From the NCBI RefSeq assembly GCF_017591435.1, contig NC_059285.1, positions 26,633,817-26,697,816 on the forward strand: a DNA stretch of 64,000 bases, in the 5' to 3' direction. Within the stretch, counting starts at the first letter, position 1, and each line of letters begins with the position of its first letter. The translations under genes were made by a program, and so were the position numbers. This stretch comes from Portunus trituberculatus (Eukaryota; Arthropoda; Malacostraca; Decapoda; Portunidae). The notes under the pieces were generated by a model, which worked only from the letters and a program-made list of their open reading frames with translations, was not told where the DNA came from and ran no database searches. Shown here piece by piece: positions 43,340-54,376 of this stretch.

Positions 43340-44985
43340 TTTAACATAACATAACATAACATAAATAATAGGATAACAAAGGGCCACCAGGGCCCATCTA
43401 GGTTATCCTGTATCAGTCGCACAGCGACCTCGTCATCAGTACTTAAAGATACACTTACAAGTACACAATACATTATATACTAATTCTAAATATTTGGCCC
43501 ATTAACAGGGCTAAGTCCTGCAGCAAAATCCTCTACAATTTGTGGTCCCCATACATGGGGATCATGTCTTATTTAACTATAGTAAATTTCTTATAAAAAC
43601 TATCATGCAGTGCTATACATAATTATAAATCTAATGAATTTAAGTGCTTATCTAATCTGTTTTTAAACATTGTCAAACTAGTGCTATTTACAACCGTCTC
43701 TGGCAATGCATTCCAGAAGTCTACCACTCTATGACTAAAGAAATATTTTCTTATATCTAACCTGCAGCCTTGCTTTCTAATCTTCCTGCCATGATTTCTA
43801 GTCCTATTTCCTCCTCTAAGGTAAAGAAAGATCTCACATCTATGTAGTTTGTATCTGAAAACATTTTAAATAACTCTATCATATCCCTCTTATACATCTC
43901 CTCTCAAATGAAAACATGTTTAATTCCTTTAATCTATCTCTATACTCCAGGCGCTTTAATGCTGGTATCATCCTAGTTGCTCTTCTCTGAACTGCTTCTA
44001 ACATGTTGATATCCTGCCTATAGTGGGGTGACCAGGCCTGTATGCAATACTCTAAATGGGGCCTAACATAGGAATTATATAAGCTACGCACCACTTCCTT
44101 ACTTTTATAACTAACATTTCTATTTATAAAACCCAGGATCCTATTTGCCCTATTTCTTGCTTCTAAACATTGCTTTGAAAATTTCATAGTCCTGTCTATC
44201 ACTACTCCTAAATCCTTTCCTTCCTCTACTGCCTCTAGCCAACATCCCTCCATCTCATAGTTAAAGTTTGTGTTGTCTTTACCTAAATGCATAACCTGAC
44301 ACTTATCAGAATTAAACTCCATCTGCCACCTGTCTGCCCATGCTATCAGCCTGTCCAGGTCTCGTTGTATTCTGTAATTGTCCTTTTCACCCTGTACTGC
44401 ACATGCTATCTTAGTATCATCTGCAAACTTTGATACTTTGCTACTAATTCCTAAATCTAAATCGTTAATGTACACCAAGAAAAGAAGAGGTCCTAGCACT
44501 GATCCTTGGGGTACCCCACTAACCACTTCCTTCCACTCAGACATTGCCCCATTTAATACTACTCTCTGTTTCCTATCAGAAAGCCATTCACTAATCCAGT
44601 CAACTAACCTACCCCCTATCCCATGTAGTCTCAATTTGTACACTAGCCTCCTATGCGGTACCTTATCAAACGCCTTGCTAAAATCTAGATATATAACATC
44701 TATGCTATTTCCATCATCTAACTCCTTGGTAATATATTCTAAGATATCGAGCAAATTTGTAAGACAGGACCTCCCTGATCTAAAGCCATGTTGGGTATCT
44801 CTAATTAATCTATTCTCATTTAAATGCTCCCAAATACTACCCTTAATGATTTTCTCTAGTATCTTACATACTATACTAGTTAAACTGATCGGTCTATAAT
44901 TATTCGCATCATCCTTCCTACCTTTTTAAATATTGGAGTAACATTAGCTAACTTCCAGTCCTGAGGTATCTCAGCAAACCTAAGT
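43340..44985 (-). mobile_element. CR1-like LINE copy A, 5'-truncated
   Basis: It ends in an AACAT/AACATA tail (43342-43365). From 43366 to about 44460 it is nearly identical to copy B at 47988-49080. The copy extends further 5' than B. Confidence 0.85.
43600..44985 (-). pseudogene. CR1-like RT, copy A
   Basis: The 291-codon frame 44754-43879 has VIYLDFSKAFDKVPHRRLVY, SGVPQGSVLGPLLFLVYIND, KVSKFADDTKIACAV (catalytic Asp pair), WQMEFNSDKCQVMHLG, GKDLGVVIDRTMKFSKQCLE, RSLYNSYVRPHLEYCIQAWS and TRMIPALKRLEY. A small deletion at about 43885 ends it, and the final 80 residues follow in another frame to about 43640. Upstream, WKLANVTPIFKK-like sequence reaches 44985. A third LINE subfamily of the window with (A)DD intact. 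Confidence 0.85.
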
Positions 44986-45112
44986 TTCCGCGCTTGTGTA
45001 TGTTTTCTCTTCTTCTTTGGACCTGTGACGCTTGAAATCGCTTCCTGGGTCTCTCTCCTTCTTTCACCATCTGTAAAATTGGTCCCTTATTGATCAGCTC
45101 TCGGCTACGAAT
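44986..45112. other. Unassigned spacer between two LINE copies
   Basis: Short segment with no recognisable frame. Confidence 0.5.
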
Positions 45113-45404
45113 GTTGTTGTTGTTAAGGGCTGCGACGATCTATTATGATCTTATGAGCCATGGAGAGATACCTGTGGTATTCTCACAAGCGTTGCAGTTG
45201 GTTAGTCTTCTTGAGGAAGGCACAGGTGAGGTGTGAGGCGAAGCACTGCTGATTGCCGTGACGAGTCGATGCCTGCCGCCCCAAGCAAGGTGGGCAAGTC
45301 ATATGTGGTTACTCCCAGGGGGCCAGGACACGGAGTTGTTCTTGCAGCACCACACGATGTGAGTGGAAGCATGAAGTGGTTGATAGTTTCAGGGATGCTG
45401 ATGC
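45113..45404 (-). pseudogene. I-like LINE C-terminus and 3' tail
   Basis: Beyond the MITE the minus-strand translation gives CPWCISIPETINHFMLPLTS, the C-x2-C-x(n)-H-x4-C type end of I/Jockey LINE proteins, then GGRHRLVTAISSASPHTCAF and a stop, and the element ends in a CAA-repeat tail (TTG repeat at 45113-45124). Confidence 0.65.
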
Positions 45405-45412
45405 ACCAAGGG

Positions 45413-45697
45413 CAGAGCTGCCAGATCGACTAGCCAATATTTCCCTGCATACAAGCTAAAATTTCCCTTTTCAACCTAGAACTTCCTTATTTCTTACGGT
45501 TAGGAATTAAGATCATACAAAACACTAAATTATTTATACATATTCAGGGTCAAAACAGGAAATTATTCACATTCAGGGGCAAACAACGTAAAAGCTAATA
45601 TTTCTCTCCATAATGTTCCCTTTTCAGCGATTTTTTTTTTCCCTGTCAGTCAAAATTTCTCTAAAACAAAGAAATTTCCCTGCATCTGGCATCTCTG
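45413..45697. mobile_element. hAT-type MITE with perfect 8-bp duplication
   Basis: The ends CAGAGCTGCCAGATCG and the complement of GCATCTGGCATCTCTG match at 13 of 16 positions. ACCAAGGG stands on both sides (45405-45412 and 45698-45705). 285 bp, no coding capacity. It splits the last domain of the I-like LINE and is therefore younger. Confidence 0.85.
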
Positions 45698-45730
45698 ACC
45701 AAGGGAGCGGGTCTGGGGCAAGGCTCAGCC

Positions 45731-46723
45731 TCAGGCGGTGGAGGTGAGCGGTGAGTGTGTGTTGCCGCGGCGGAGACGCGTGAATGCGACGTCCAGCTTG
45801 CGGGACGTTTTTCTAAACCATGGTTGCGGGGAAGAATCACTGCGGTATTGGCCCATTGTGGTGGTTTGTAAGACAGGGGTGAGGGATTCATTCCATATGG
45901 ACTGACAGGTGTGGGCGATGAGGCATTTGGAGGTGGAGAGTGGCAGGGTGAGCGGGATAATGTTATGGTCAGTCAGGGCCATCTTGGCAGCAGCATCGAC
46001 AACCTCGTTGCCTCGTATGCCTGAGTGGGAGGGCACCCACTGGAATGTTATGTCCCACCCTATGGTGGTGAGGCAGAGCAGGTGTCGTTGGATGTCCTGA
46101 ACCAAAGCTTTGGAGGAGGATGGGTGACGGGAGAGCAGGAGGTGGAGTGAGGAGAGGGAGTCGGTGTATATGACTGCCTTCCCTATGCTGTAGGTGTTGG
46201 TGAGGTGGGTTAGGGCTTGGTGCAGGGCGTGGAGCTCTGAGGTCAGGACGTCGGTGTTGTTGGGGAGCCTCCATGTCTTGCTGATGGAGATGCCAGGGTC
46301 ATATATTGCTGATGCTGTGGCTGGAGGTGTTGAGGAGTGGGAGCCATCAGTGTAGATCTTGTGGTGGTGGTGGTATATGATTCTGTCCAGCTGTAGGAAG
46401 AGGGTATTTGCAAATGTTGCTGTCAGGTGTTTGCTCAGTCCTGGGATGGAGAGGCCAAACTTGGAGGAGATGTCTGTCCAGGGTGGAAGAAGAGAGTGTG
46501 GGCTGATGGGTTGTGGTTGTGGTGGGGGCAGGCCTAGGGGTGTGGGCCAGCATGGCCCCCACCCGTAAGGGTGGTTGAGCATTTGGCCAGACTGGTGCAT
46601 GTGGGTCCACACCAGATGCCGAGTGAAGGATGCTGAGTGGGTGTGAAGGAGGTAAGGTCTGGAGGTGGTGGAACTCCTTACACAGTACCTCTCTTCTGTA
46701 GGTGGACAGTGGGGGGATGCCAC
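45731..46723 (-). pseudogene. I-like LINE RNase H domain and C-terminal part
   Basis: 330 open codons. RNase H motifs are IYTDGSHSS (D126), TSELHALHQALTHL (E163), VIYTDSLSSLHLLL (D188) and FQWVPSHSGIRGNEVVDAAA (D243), the full metal-binding set of a type I RNase H. In I-group LINEs this domain degrades the RNA strand during integration. The frame opens in another frame than the RT end (46940-46347), so an indel lies near 46700. Residues after 250 lead to the Cys/His C-terminus cut by the MITE. Confidence 0.85.
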
Positions 46724-47965
46724 TCTCAGCCAGAAGGGATGGTATGGGAGAGGATGTCATGGCTCCCATGGCTATGCGCAGTGCAGCATTTTGTAGTGTG
46801 TCCAGCTTGGCAAGGGTGGAGGATGTTGCTGAACCATAAACACTGCTGCCATACATTATTTTGGCCCTGATGGTGGTCTGGTAGTATTTCAGCAGTAGGT
46901 CTCTGCTTGCTCCCCAGCAAATTCCAGCAATCCTCTTCATTACTCTTTGTGCAGGAGTTGCGGAGGTAGTCCACGTGTTTGGCCCAGGTGAGATGAGGGC
47001 CGTCCAGGTGCAGCTCTAGGAAGCTGTGTGATGTTGTGTAGGGGACGGCCTCTCCATGTATGTGGACTGAAGGTGGAGTGAGGATCCTTTTGTAGGTGAA
47101 GCACATCAGTGCACTCTTTGGGACATTGATGGTCAGGCCCCAGGTGTGCACCCAGTCTGACAGGGTCGTGGCAGTGATGGTCAGGCCCCAGGTGTGCACC
47201 CAGTCTGACAGGGTCGTGGCAGCCTCTTGCAGGTTGTTTTCTGCTTCCGTCAATGTTGATGCCCTGCTAATGATAGTTATATCATCAGCATAGATGAGGA
47301 GGTGTGAGTGGTGAGGGATGTAGAGGTCTGAGAGCAAGATGTTGAAAAGGAGTGGGCTGAGGATGGAACCCTGTGGGACCCCTTTTCCAATGGGGTATGA
47401 AGTGGACACTGATGCTCTCGCAGCAACCCTGAAGGAGCGGCCGGTGAGGTAGCTCTTGATCCATTCGAGAGTAGACCCTGTAATTGTAATGCCCATGCCT
47501 GCTAGTTTGTGGAGGATACCCTAATATGGTGCTGAGTCAAATGCCCCGGCCAGGTCAGCAAAGAGTGTTAGCATGACTTGACGTCTCCGGTAGGTGTCAG
47601 TGACGTGATGTTCCACCTGACTCAACACGTTGAGGGTACTCCTGTGTGGATGGAACCCACTCTGTTCTTCTAGCAACAGGCATTTCTCCTTCAGCCACCA
47701 GGTGAGATGGGTGGAGACCTGGCATTCCATCAACCTCCCGGAGCATGGAAGGAGGGCGATGGGACGGTATGCCGATGGTAGGGCAGGGTCCTTGCCAGGT
47801 TTGGGGATAGGTATTAGAGTGGAGAACTTCCAGGTGGTTGGGTTATGATCGGTGAGCCAGCTGGTGTTGTATATGTGAAGCAGAGTGTTGCACAAGGGAG
47901 AGGTGAGGTGTGTGAGGAACTCGTATGGGATACTGTCTGGTCCTGTTGCTTTGCCAGTGTGGCCA
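46347..47965 (-). pseudogene. I-like LINE RT, downstream part
   Basis: After the CR1 insertion the frame from about 47960 reads GKATGPDSIPYEFLTHLTSP, WKFSTLIPIPKPGKDP, AYRPIALLPCSGRLMECQV, EEQSGFHPHRSTLNVLSQV and MLTLFADLAGAFDSAPY, then a stop at 47521. It resumes at 47496 with GITITGSTLEWIKSYLTGRS, GKGVPQGSILSPLLFNILLS and HLLIYADDITIISRA (catalytic box, about 47290). A 48-bp in-frame duplication follows. The frame 46940-46347 continues with KRIAGICWGASRDLLLKYYQ and SSVYGSATSSTLAKLDTLQN. Blocks are complete though split in three frames. Confidence 0.85.
47127..47222 (-). repeat. 48-bp in-frame tandem duplication in RT
   Basis: Two direct 48-bp copies (start TGATGGTCAGGCCCCAGG) repeat the 16-residue block around LSDWVHTWGLTI just after the YADD box. 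The frame is kept. Confidence 0.95.
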
Positions 47966-49080
47966 TAACATAACATATAACATAACATAAATAATAGGAT
48001 AACAAAGGGCCACCAGGGCCCATCTAGGTTATCCTGTATCAGTCGCACAGCGACCTCGTCATCAGTACTTAAAGATACACTTACAAGTACACAATACATT
48101 ATATACTAATTCTAAATATTTGGCCCATTAACAGGGCTAAGTCCTGCTGCGAAATCCTCTACAATTTGTGGTCCCCATACATGGGGATCATGTCTTATTT
48201 AACTATAGTAAATTTCTTATTAAAACTATCATGCAGTGCTATACATAATTATAAATCTAATAAATTTAAGTGCTTATCTAATCTGTTTTTAAACATTGTC
48301 AGACTAGTGCTATTTACAACCGTCTCTGGCAATGCATTCCAGAAGTCTACCACTCTATGACTAAAGAAATATTTTTTTATATCTAACCTGCAGCCTTGCT
48401 TTCTAATCTTCCTGCCATGATTTCTAGTCCTATTTCCCTCCTCTAAGGTAAAGAAAGATCTCACATCTATGTAGTTTGTATCTGAGAACATTTTAAATAA
48501 CTCTATCATATCCCCTCTTATACATCTCCTCTCAAATGAAAACATGTTTAATTCTTTTAATCTATCTCTATACTCCAGGCACTTTAATGCTGGTATCATC
48601 CTAGTTGCTCTTCTCTGAACTGCTTCTAACATGTTGATATCCTGCCTATAGTGGGGTGACCAGGCCTGTATGCAATACTCTAAATGGGGCCTAACATAGG
48701 AATTATATAAGCTACGCACCACTTCCTTACTTTTATAACTAACATTTCTATTTATAAAACCCAGGATCCTATTTGCCCTATTTCTTGCTTCTAAACATTG
48801 CTTTGAAAATTTCATAGTCCTGTCTATCACTACTCCGAAATCCTTTCCTTCCTCTACTGCCTCTAGCCAACATCCCTCCATCTCATAGTTAAAGTTTGTG
48901 TTGTCTTTACCTAAATGCATAACCTGACACTTATCAGAATTAAACTCCATCTGCCACCTGTCTGCCCATGCTATCAGCCTGTCCAGGTCTCGTTGTATTC
49001 TGTAATTGTCCTTTTCACCCTGTACTGCACATGCTATCTTAGTATCATCTGCAAACTTTGATACTTTGCTACTAATTCCT
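47966..49080 (-). mobile_element. CR1-like LINE copy B, inserted in the I-like LINE
   Basis: Tail AACATAACATATAACATAAC (47966-47987), then sequence nearly identical to copy A up to 49080, where it is 5'-truncated. The I-like LINE continues on both sides, so copy B is the younger insertion. Confidence 0.9.
48249..49080 (-). pseudogene. CR1-like RT C-terminal half, copy B
   Basis: The 233-codon frame 48950-48249 begins MEFNSDKCQVMHLGKDN and runs without a break to the natural C-terminus (KKYFFSHRVVDFWNALPETV, NSTSLTMFKNRLDKHLN). Compared with copy A I note KDF for KDL and KCLEY for KRLEY. The catalytic Asp box is just upstream (FADD-like region near 49040) but the rest of RT is missing. Confidence 0.85.
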
Positions 49081-49095
49081 ATGCCATGGCTGTGG

Positions 49096-50513
49096 TTAGC
49101 TCCTGTGGGGGGAATGGCTAGGTGAGCTCTTGTATGCCTGGGCTGGATGAGGCTGCCATGATGGTGTCACTTGGGTCTTGAGGTAGGTGGAGCGTTGGGG
49201 GGGGCACCAAGCTGTGTGTGATAGTGCTTTGCAAGGGCTTCTGGTTTTTGCTGGCCATCTAATAGATTTTGTGGGTTTGGACAAAGCGGTATGGAGTGGG
49301 TCCTTTTCCTGCCCTCCATGCAGTGGAGGAAGTCCCAAGTTCTTTTAGTGGATGAGGAGAAGGAGAGGGAGGAGGTGTGGGAGTCCCATGCTCTCCGCTT
49401 GGTCTGCAAGATGGTTTTGGTACATTTGTCCTCTAACCTCTGGTATTTCTCCCCTGCTTGTGGTGTGGGGTCCTTCTCCATTGGCTCCAAACTTGTCTAC
49501 GAGCCTTTACTGCCTGGGCATATTCTGCATTCCACCATGGTTTCCCCGGGCAGCTGGGCTTACGCTGCGTGGTGTATTTGAATGTCAGCCTACCTGCCTC
49601 AAACATGGACTGACCAAGGGACTGCACGGCTTCTTCTAATGGGAGGCTGGAGATGGAAGGTGGTGTTTGTAGTGTCTCCTTATATCTTGGCCAGTGTGAG
49701 GGGTTCAGGTTCCAGCGGGGCAAGCAACCAGGGCGTGGTCATGGAGTGGTGTTGGGAATACCAGCGGGGCAGGCAGCCAGGGTGTGGTCGTGGAGTGGTG
49801 TTGGGAAGAGAGGCCAGAAGATGAAGGTGGTCGCTACTCATGTGGGGACCTATGGTGAAAGTGGCTGTGGTGAAACGAGGGTCTCCGAAATAGAGGTCCA
49901 GGACAGAAGGTGCTCCCGTATGTGGGTTGATCCTGGTTGCCAGTCCAGGACGGCTGAGGAGGGACAGGTGGGGTGAGTCGAGGACTGCTTTAAATAAATT
50001 GTGCCCCATGGCATTTCTACAGTGTACAGGAATGCCTGGGTCCCAGCACTGATGGTGAGCGTTGAAGTCACCCATGAGGATGACTGGTGGAGGAAGGTGG
50101 GAGAGGTAGTGTGCTAGCTCCTGGGTAGAAGAGGCTCCATCGGGGTTGTAAAACACTGCCACAGTGAGCCAGCACCTTTGGAGCCCCACTCTGGCAGCAG
50201 CTATCTCCAGGTGGCCACCCTGCCATAGGAAAAGTGTGAGGTGGGTGTGGACCAGGGTGTTATGGATGGCCAGTAACACTCCACCTCCATGTCCCTGTGT
50301 GCGGTCTTTCCTGGTGATGTTGTATCCTGGGATGATGAAGGACAGGTGGGAAGGGAGCCAGGTTTCACACACCCCAACGACAGATGGCATTGTTTCGTCC
50401 AGGTAGGTTTTGAACTCCTGGGACTTTTGGAGGAGGGACCTGGCATTCCAAAACAGGAAAGTGAGGTCCATTATTATAACAGAGATGTCAACAGGATGGA
50501 GAGTGAGGGCCAA
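49096..50513 (-). pseudogene. I-like LINE endonuclease and linker
   Basis: The 277-codon frame 50513-49680 contains LTFLFWNARSLLQKSQEFKT, MPSVVGVCETWLPSHLSF (catalytic Glu in CETW), GGGVLLAIHNTLVHTHLTLF, VAVFYNPDGASSTQEL, PPVILMGDFNAHHQCWDPG (GDFN), APSVLDLYFGDPRF and PHMSSDHLHLLASLP (SDH). All endonuclease boxes are intact. After an indel near 49690 the linker follows in the frames 49723-49433 (PGKPWWNAEYAQAVKARRQV) and 49490-49167 up to the CR1 insertion. Confidence 0.85.
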
Positions 50514-52121
50514 AGCTTAGCCAGGATTTGAATGAAAGGTGTACCCTTTTGATGGAGGTGGTAACCTCTCCAGAGGAGTGTGAAGAGGCTTGATAGGGCG
50601 TCTTCCTTGGTAGATGGTGAGTGGGTTGGTGGCTGTGGTGTCTGAGGGGGCCTGGTGGCAGTGGTGTGAGGCTGCTGGGTGGCGTGGCGTGGTGTGGTGG
50701 CAGGAGCATTTTCCTCTTGAGTGTTCTTGGGTGGCTGGTACACTTCTGCCTCTGTGGTGATGAGGTCGATGTCGTCTTCCACTGGAGTAGGGGTGGGTGG
50801 GGGTGCTGGGCAGTGGGATGCCTTGCATGGAGGTTTCCGGTGCCGGGTGGATGCTTGCGGCTTGTGTTATGCAAATTGGTGCTGTGTGGTGTCGTTGGCT
50901 GAGATAGGGATGGAGGGCTCGTCTTCCTGGAGATCATGCAGGGTGGCAAATTTATTACTGGTTAGGATGGAGGAGTATGCTATATTTGGCTGGACTACAT
51001 GGTATTGTGGTGATTGGGTATGTTCTGGGTTGGCAACATTGGACGTTGGTCTACGGGTAGGCGGCCGGTGGGTGGGAGGCTGGAGCTTCCTCAGCTGATC
51101 GTTGATGTTGTTTAGCGGCGTCCCTTCACGTGCCAAGGTGGTGTGGAGTTCCTGCGCCCAGATGTTGTGTGGGCACCTAACAGAGCGGGGACCATGTGGG
51201 CCCCCACACTGGAAACAGTGGTAGGGCCTGGTGCAGGTAACATTCCCTTGGCGGGCAGGGTGTTGGCCGCTGTACCTGGAGCAGCGGGTGGTGGAGCTGC
51301 AGGTATTGATAGAATGCCCGATCTTCTGGCATCCAGGGCAGCACAGTAGGGGAAGTATGTAAGGCCTGGGGTAGTAAACTATTTGCTGAATGGACACCTT
51401 GATGAGAGGGGAGCCCCCTTACCTTAAATCTCAGTCACCTGCCTGTGACTGTCCTGGGGAAATGACAGGGAAGGATCCAGGTGATTTCTACCACTTCACC
51501 CCCATCAAAGCACCTGAGGCCTTCCCTCACGTCACTTATGGCGACCTCATCTGCCAGGGGCCCAACCTTGACAAACTGGTAGCCAGTGGTGTCCTTCTCA
51601 GTCCTCTTGCAGGTCACTTCCTAGTCTCCCAGGTGGAAGGAAGGCTTCTCCAGTTCGGGGACCTTAGGGATGTTGTGCTCCCAGACTGCTATGATGAGGA
51701 AGGCACTGTTCCCAAGGGCATGGGTCTCCCCCTCAAGAATGTATTTCACAAAGCTGGAATTGTGAAGAACGTGAGAAACCTTACTGGGATTGGAGAAGAT
51801 CCTGGCTCCAGTAGTATACCGCAAGAGGAAGGAGGCCTTCATGTAGGGATCCTGGGATGGCTGGCAGTCAGTGATGGCAGTGCGGGGAACCTTGCCAGGA
51901 CCAGGTCGGGATGGTGACGGAAGCAAGACTCTCTTGCCAGCTGATCCAGTGGCTCCCGCAAGGTGCGGGAATTCCTCATCTTCGTCCGTTTTCATGAAGA
52001 CGTCAGAGACGTTCTTCAATGGAGAGCGTGACGTAGGGCAGTTGTCAGGAGGCGAAAGCTTGATGTGAGTAAATTTGAGGCAAAGCATGTCCTCTCCCTC
52101 CAAGCTCTGCAGCTCGAACAC
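50474..52121 (-). pseudogene. I-like LINE ORF1 with zinc knuckles
   Basis: From MFELQSLEGEDMLCLKFTHI (52121) the N-terminal part runs to 51621 and, after a break, to about 51435 (KDTTGYQFVKVGPLADEVAI, RCFDGGEVVEITWILPCHFP). The frame 51397-50867 has the knuckle C-P-G-C-x4-H-x4-C, a diverged middle one, and C-F-Q-C-x3-H-x5-C (CFQCGGPHGPRSVRC), then a low-complexity His/Pro/Thr region (50949-50488). Knuckles bind nucleic acid. One or two indels break the gene. Confidence 0.75.
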
Positions 52122-52952
52122 CCGGCTAAGAATGTTAATGTTTGTTTATTGTTTATGACGTAAACTTGAGTTCGTCTCATAACCATTCGGCTTAAATAAT
52201 TAATCTATTTTATCTGCCATCAAACATTGTGAAGTTAAGTTTCATATTTATCGTGAAATTTTATTTAATTTCAGTGTAAGGATACAGGAATATCGAAGTA
52301 GTGGATCTACTTCTAGTGGCCGAAAATGTTTAACGCATTCCTCAGTGCATATAAAACATCACTCATGATAATGAAATTAAAGACTGCGGTGGGTCACCGA
52401 ACATGGTTTACTGATATATTTACTGCATAATAAATGCAAAACTGAATTTTTGCATTCTTATTAACAATTCTGTGAACTAGCAAAATATATCTTACCTATA
52501 CCCTACCTAACGGCAAATATTAATCCACAGTACTTTCAATGAGCACTCAAATTTAGGATAATTGTTCCTGGAACCCTAAAAATCTTGATTAATTTGCTGG
52601 CTGTGGCATTAATCTCTTAAACCAATGTTAACTCTTGGGGATGTGATATGGTTAGATATCCAGTATTTAAATAATGACAGATATCAGCAGATGTATACTG
52701 TATATCATGTATTGAACCAAATAAGATCCAGTTCATGTTTTCCAGTATCAACAAGTATAGTAACAAGTATATTGTTGCGCCGTCGGCCTTTCCAAGGCTG
52801 GCAAGAGACCATTCTTATGGTTATTGAAGAGACCTTTTTAAAGCAGGTAATTTTGCAATCCACACGGGGGATAATGTTATAAATTTGCTTCTGACAAACA
52901 GGGAGGATGCAGTTACACATGGAGAGGTTGATGGGCAGCTATAGTTAACAGC
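52122..52952. other. No gene seen
   Basis: AT-rich unassigned DNA between the I-like LINE and the CsRn1-like element. A 71-codon minus frame (52920-52705) has no recognisable motif. Confidence 0.5.
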
Positions 52953-54290
52953 TGTAAGTATGGTTCTCCTATGGAGGAAAACTGCCCTTCATGTTGCTCA
53001 AACTGGAGGAAAGCAACTCCCGCCGTTTCTAGTCCGTTAAGAACTTTCAAGCAGTCCTCTCTATATGGCTCTGCCTCGCCCAAACCTTGTAGTAAAACTA
53101 GGCGATATAGGATTCTCTTAAGGCCGCTTTCACACCAAGGTGGCACGTTGCAGGTGGCAAGTGGCAAGTGACGAGTGGCACGGTGATTTCAGACCAAGGT
53201 AGCACGTCGCCACGCGTCTCAGGGTGGTAGTTCACTTCACAGTGGGCAGGAAGGCATGATCGGACGAGGAGGTTATTGTTGTTTTGATTGGTAGTATAGT
53301 CGCCCGCAGAAGAAGAAAAAGGAAGAAAGTCTGGATACATCCGTATCTTAAAAGATAATGTAGTTGCAAAGCAACTAGAGCTCGATGAAGAGAAGTTCTA
53401 GCTTTTGTAATGAATGTGGAAAGAAATTTTTGCTATGTTATATTTTATGTTAAATAGTTAATTGTCTGGAAGAGGCATATTCGTGGTTGTGCACGAAAGC
53501 ACACACGAAAGACAAATGACAACAAAAGACAGCTGTGTCCTACACGGTTACGTGACCCTCTCACAGGCCGTGTTGTCACATGTGCTTGCTCAAATCTGTC
53601 TAGTCTCTTGCAAACTAATCAACAAGTGCCATACATCCAAATGTTTTCTTATTATTGCATATTTTGTTATTAAAATAAAAAAAAAAGTAACAGTACATCG
53701 TCTAATAGTAAGTTTTTAAGTGAAAGTTCCATTAAAAGTTTCACATCACAGTCCTGGGTGGCAAGTTGCACATTCTAAAATAACGGGCAAATCCAATTCC
53801 AGAGTGGCGTGGCTCGTCGCAAGTGGCACATGGGACGTGCCACGCCACTTCGGTGTGAAAGGTTTCATATGTTTCCGGATGTTCATTTTCATGTGGCACG
53901 CCACCTGGCTTGCCACTTTCCACGTGGCACTTGCCACGTGCAACTTGTCACCTTGGTGTGAAAGCGGCCTAAGGGTAAGCAACAGATAACTGAGAGCACC
54001 TTTCTATTTGTTTGTTGACAAAAACATTATTCTCATTAAATATATACAAAATGATACACTTTACAAATGATACAATTATATTGGTGTGCGTGTATGTATC
54101 TGTCTGATAGGTACAAATGTGAGAAAAAATTAAGAGGAGAAAGATGTGTTATTAATATTTGTAAGGAAAGAAGAAGAAAACGTGTAGTAAATCCTAGGTA
54201 TAGTTTGCAGAAAGTGGAAAAAAAATGTGGCATGTGTAGTAGATAAGGAAAGAACGGAAATGCTGCAGAGTCCCAGCTGTGTGACAGCAC
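52953..54290 (-). repeat. 3' LTR of the CsRn1-like element, split by an insertion
   Basis: 52953-53121 matches 58422-58590 (for example GGAGGAAAACT, GTTTCTAGTCCGTTAAGA) and 53970-54240 matches 58588-58860 (for example GTGCGTGTATGTATCTGTCT, GGTACAAATGTGAGAAAAAA). The start TGTAAG is set by both copies. The right edge is uncertain because the partner is truncated. Confidence 0.8.
53119..53972. mobile_element. PIF/Harbinger-like MITE, 848 bp, TAA duplication
   Basis: The ends read GGCCGCTTTCACACCAAGGT and its complement at 53950-53969. TAA stands on both sides (53119-53121 and 53970-53972). The other LTR shows the uninterrupted site, CTCTTAAGGGTAAGC at about 58583. A 3-bp TAA duplication and G-rich ends fit the PIF/Harbinger class. 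The inner sequence repeats GGCACGT/GGCAAGTG motifs in both orientations near each end, extending the inverted repeat. No transposase is encoded. Confidence 0.8.
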
Positions 54291-54376
54291 TGCAGACTGC
54301 AGAAGTGGCAGTGGCGGCAGCCTGGTCTGGAACGTTCTGGAGGAGGTAGGTAGGTTTCACTGTCTATTGCCACAGT

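Larger units (their letters stand above)
45113..52121 (-). mobile_element. I-like LINE with RNase H, nearly full length, interrupted twice
   Basis: Minus-strand order: ORF1 with zinc knuckles (52121-50474), endonuclease (50513-49680), linker (49490-49096), RT (about 48000-46940), RNase H (46723-45731), Cys/His C-terminus and a (CAA)n-like tail (45404-45113). A CR1-like LINE sits in the RT (47966-49080) and a hAT MITE in the C-terminus (45413-45697). An RNase H domain after RT places it in the I group of LINEs. Confidence 0.8.

Noticed and set aside
46359..46870. Plus-strand Trp/Gly-rich frames
   Set aside because: Shadows of the I-like LINE on the minus strand, which has complete RNase H and RT motifs.
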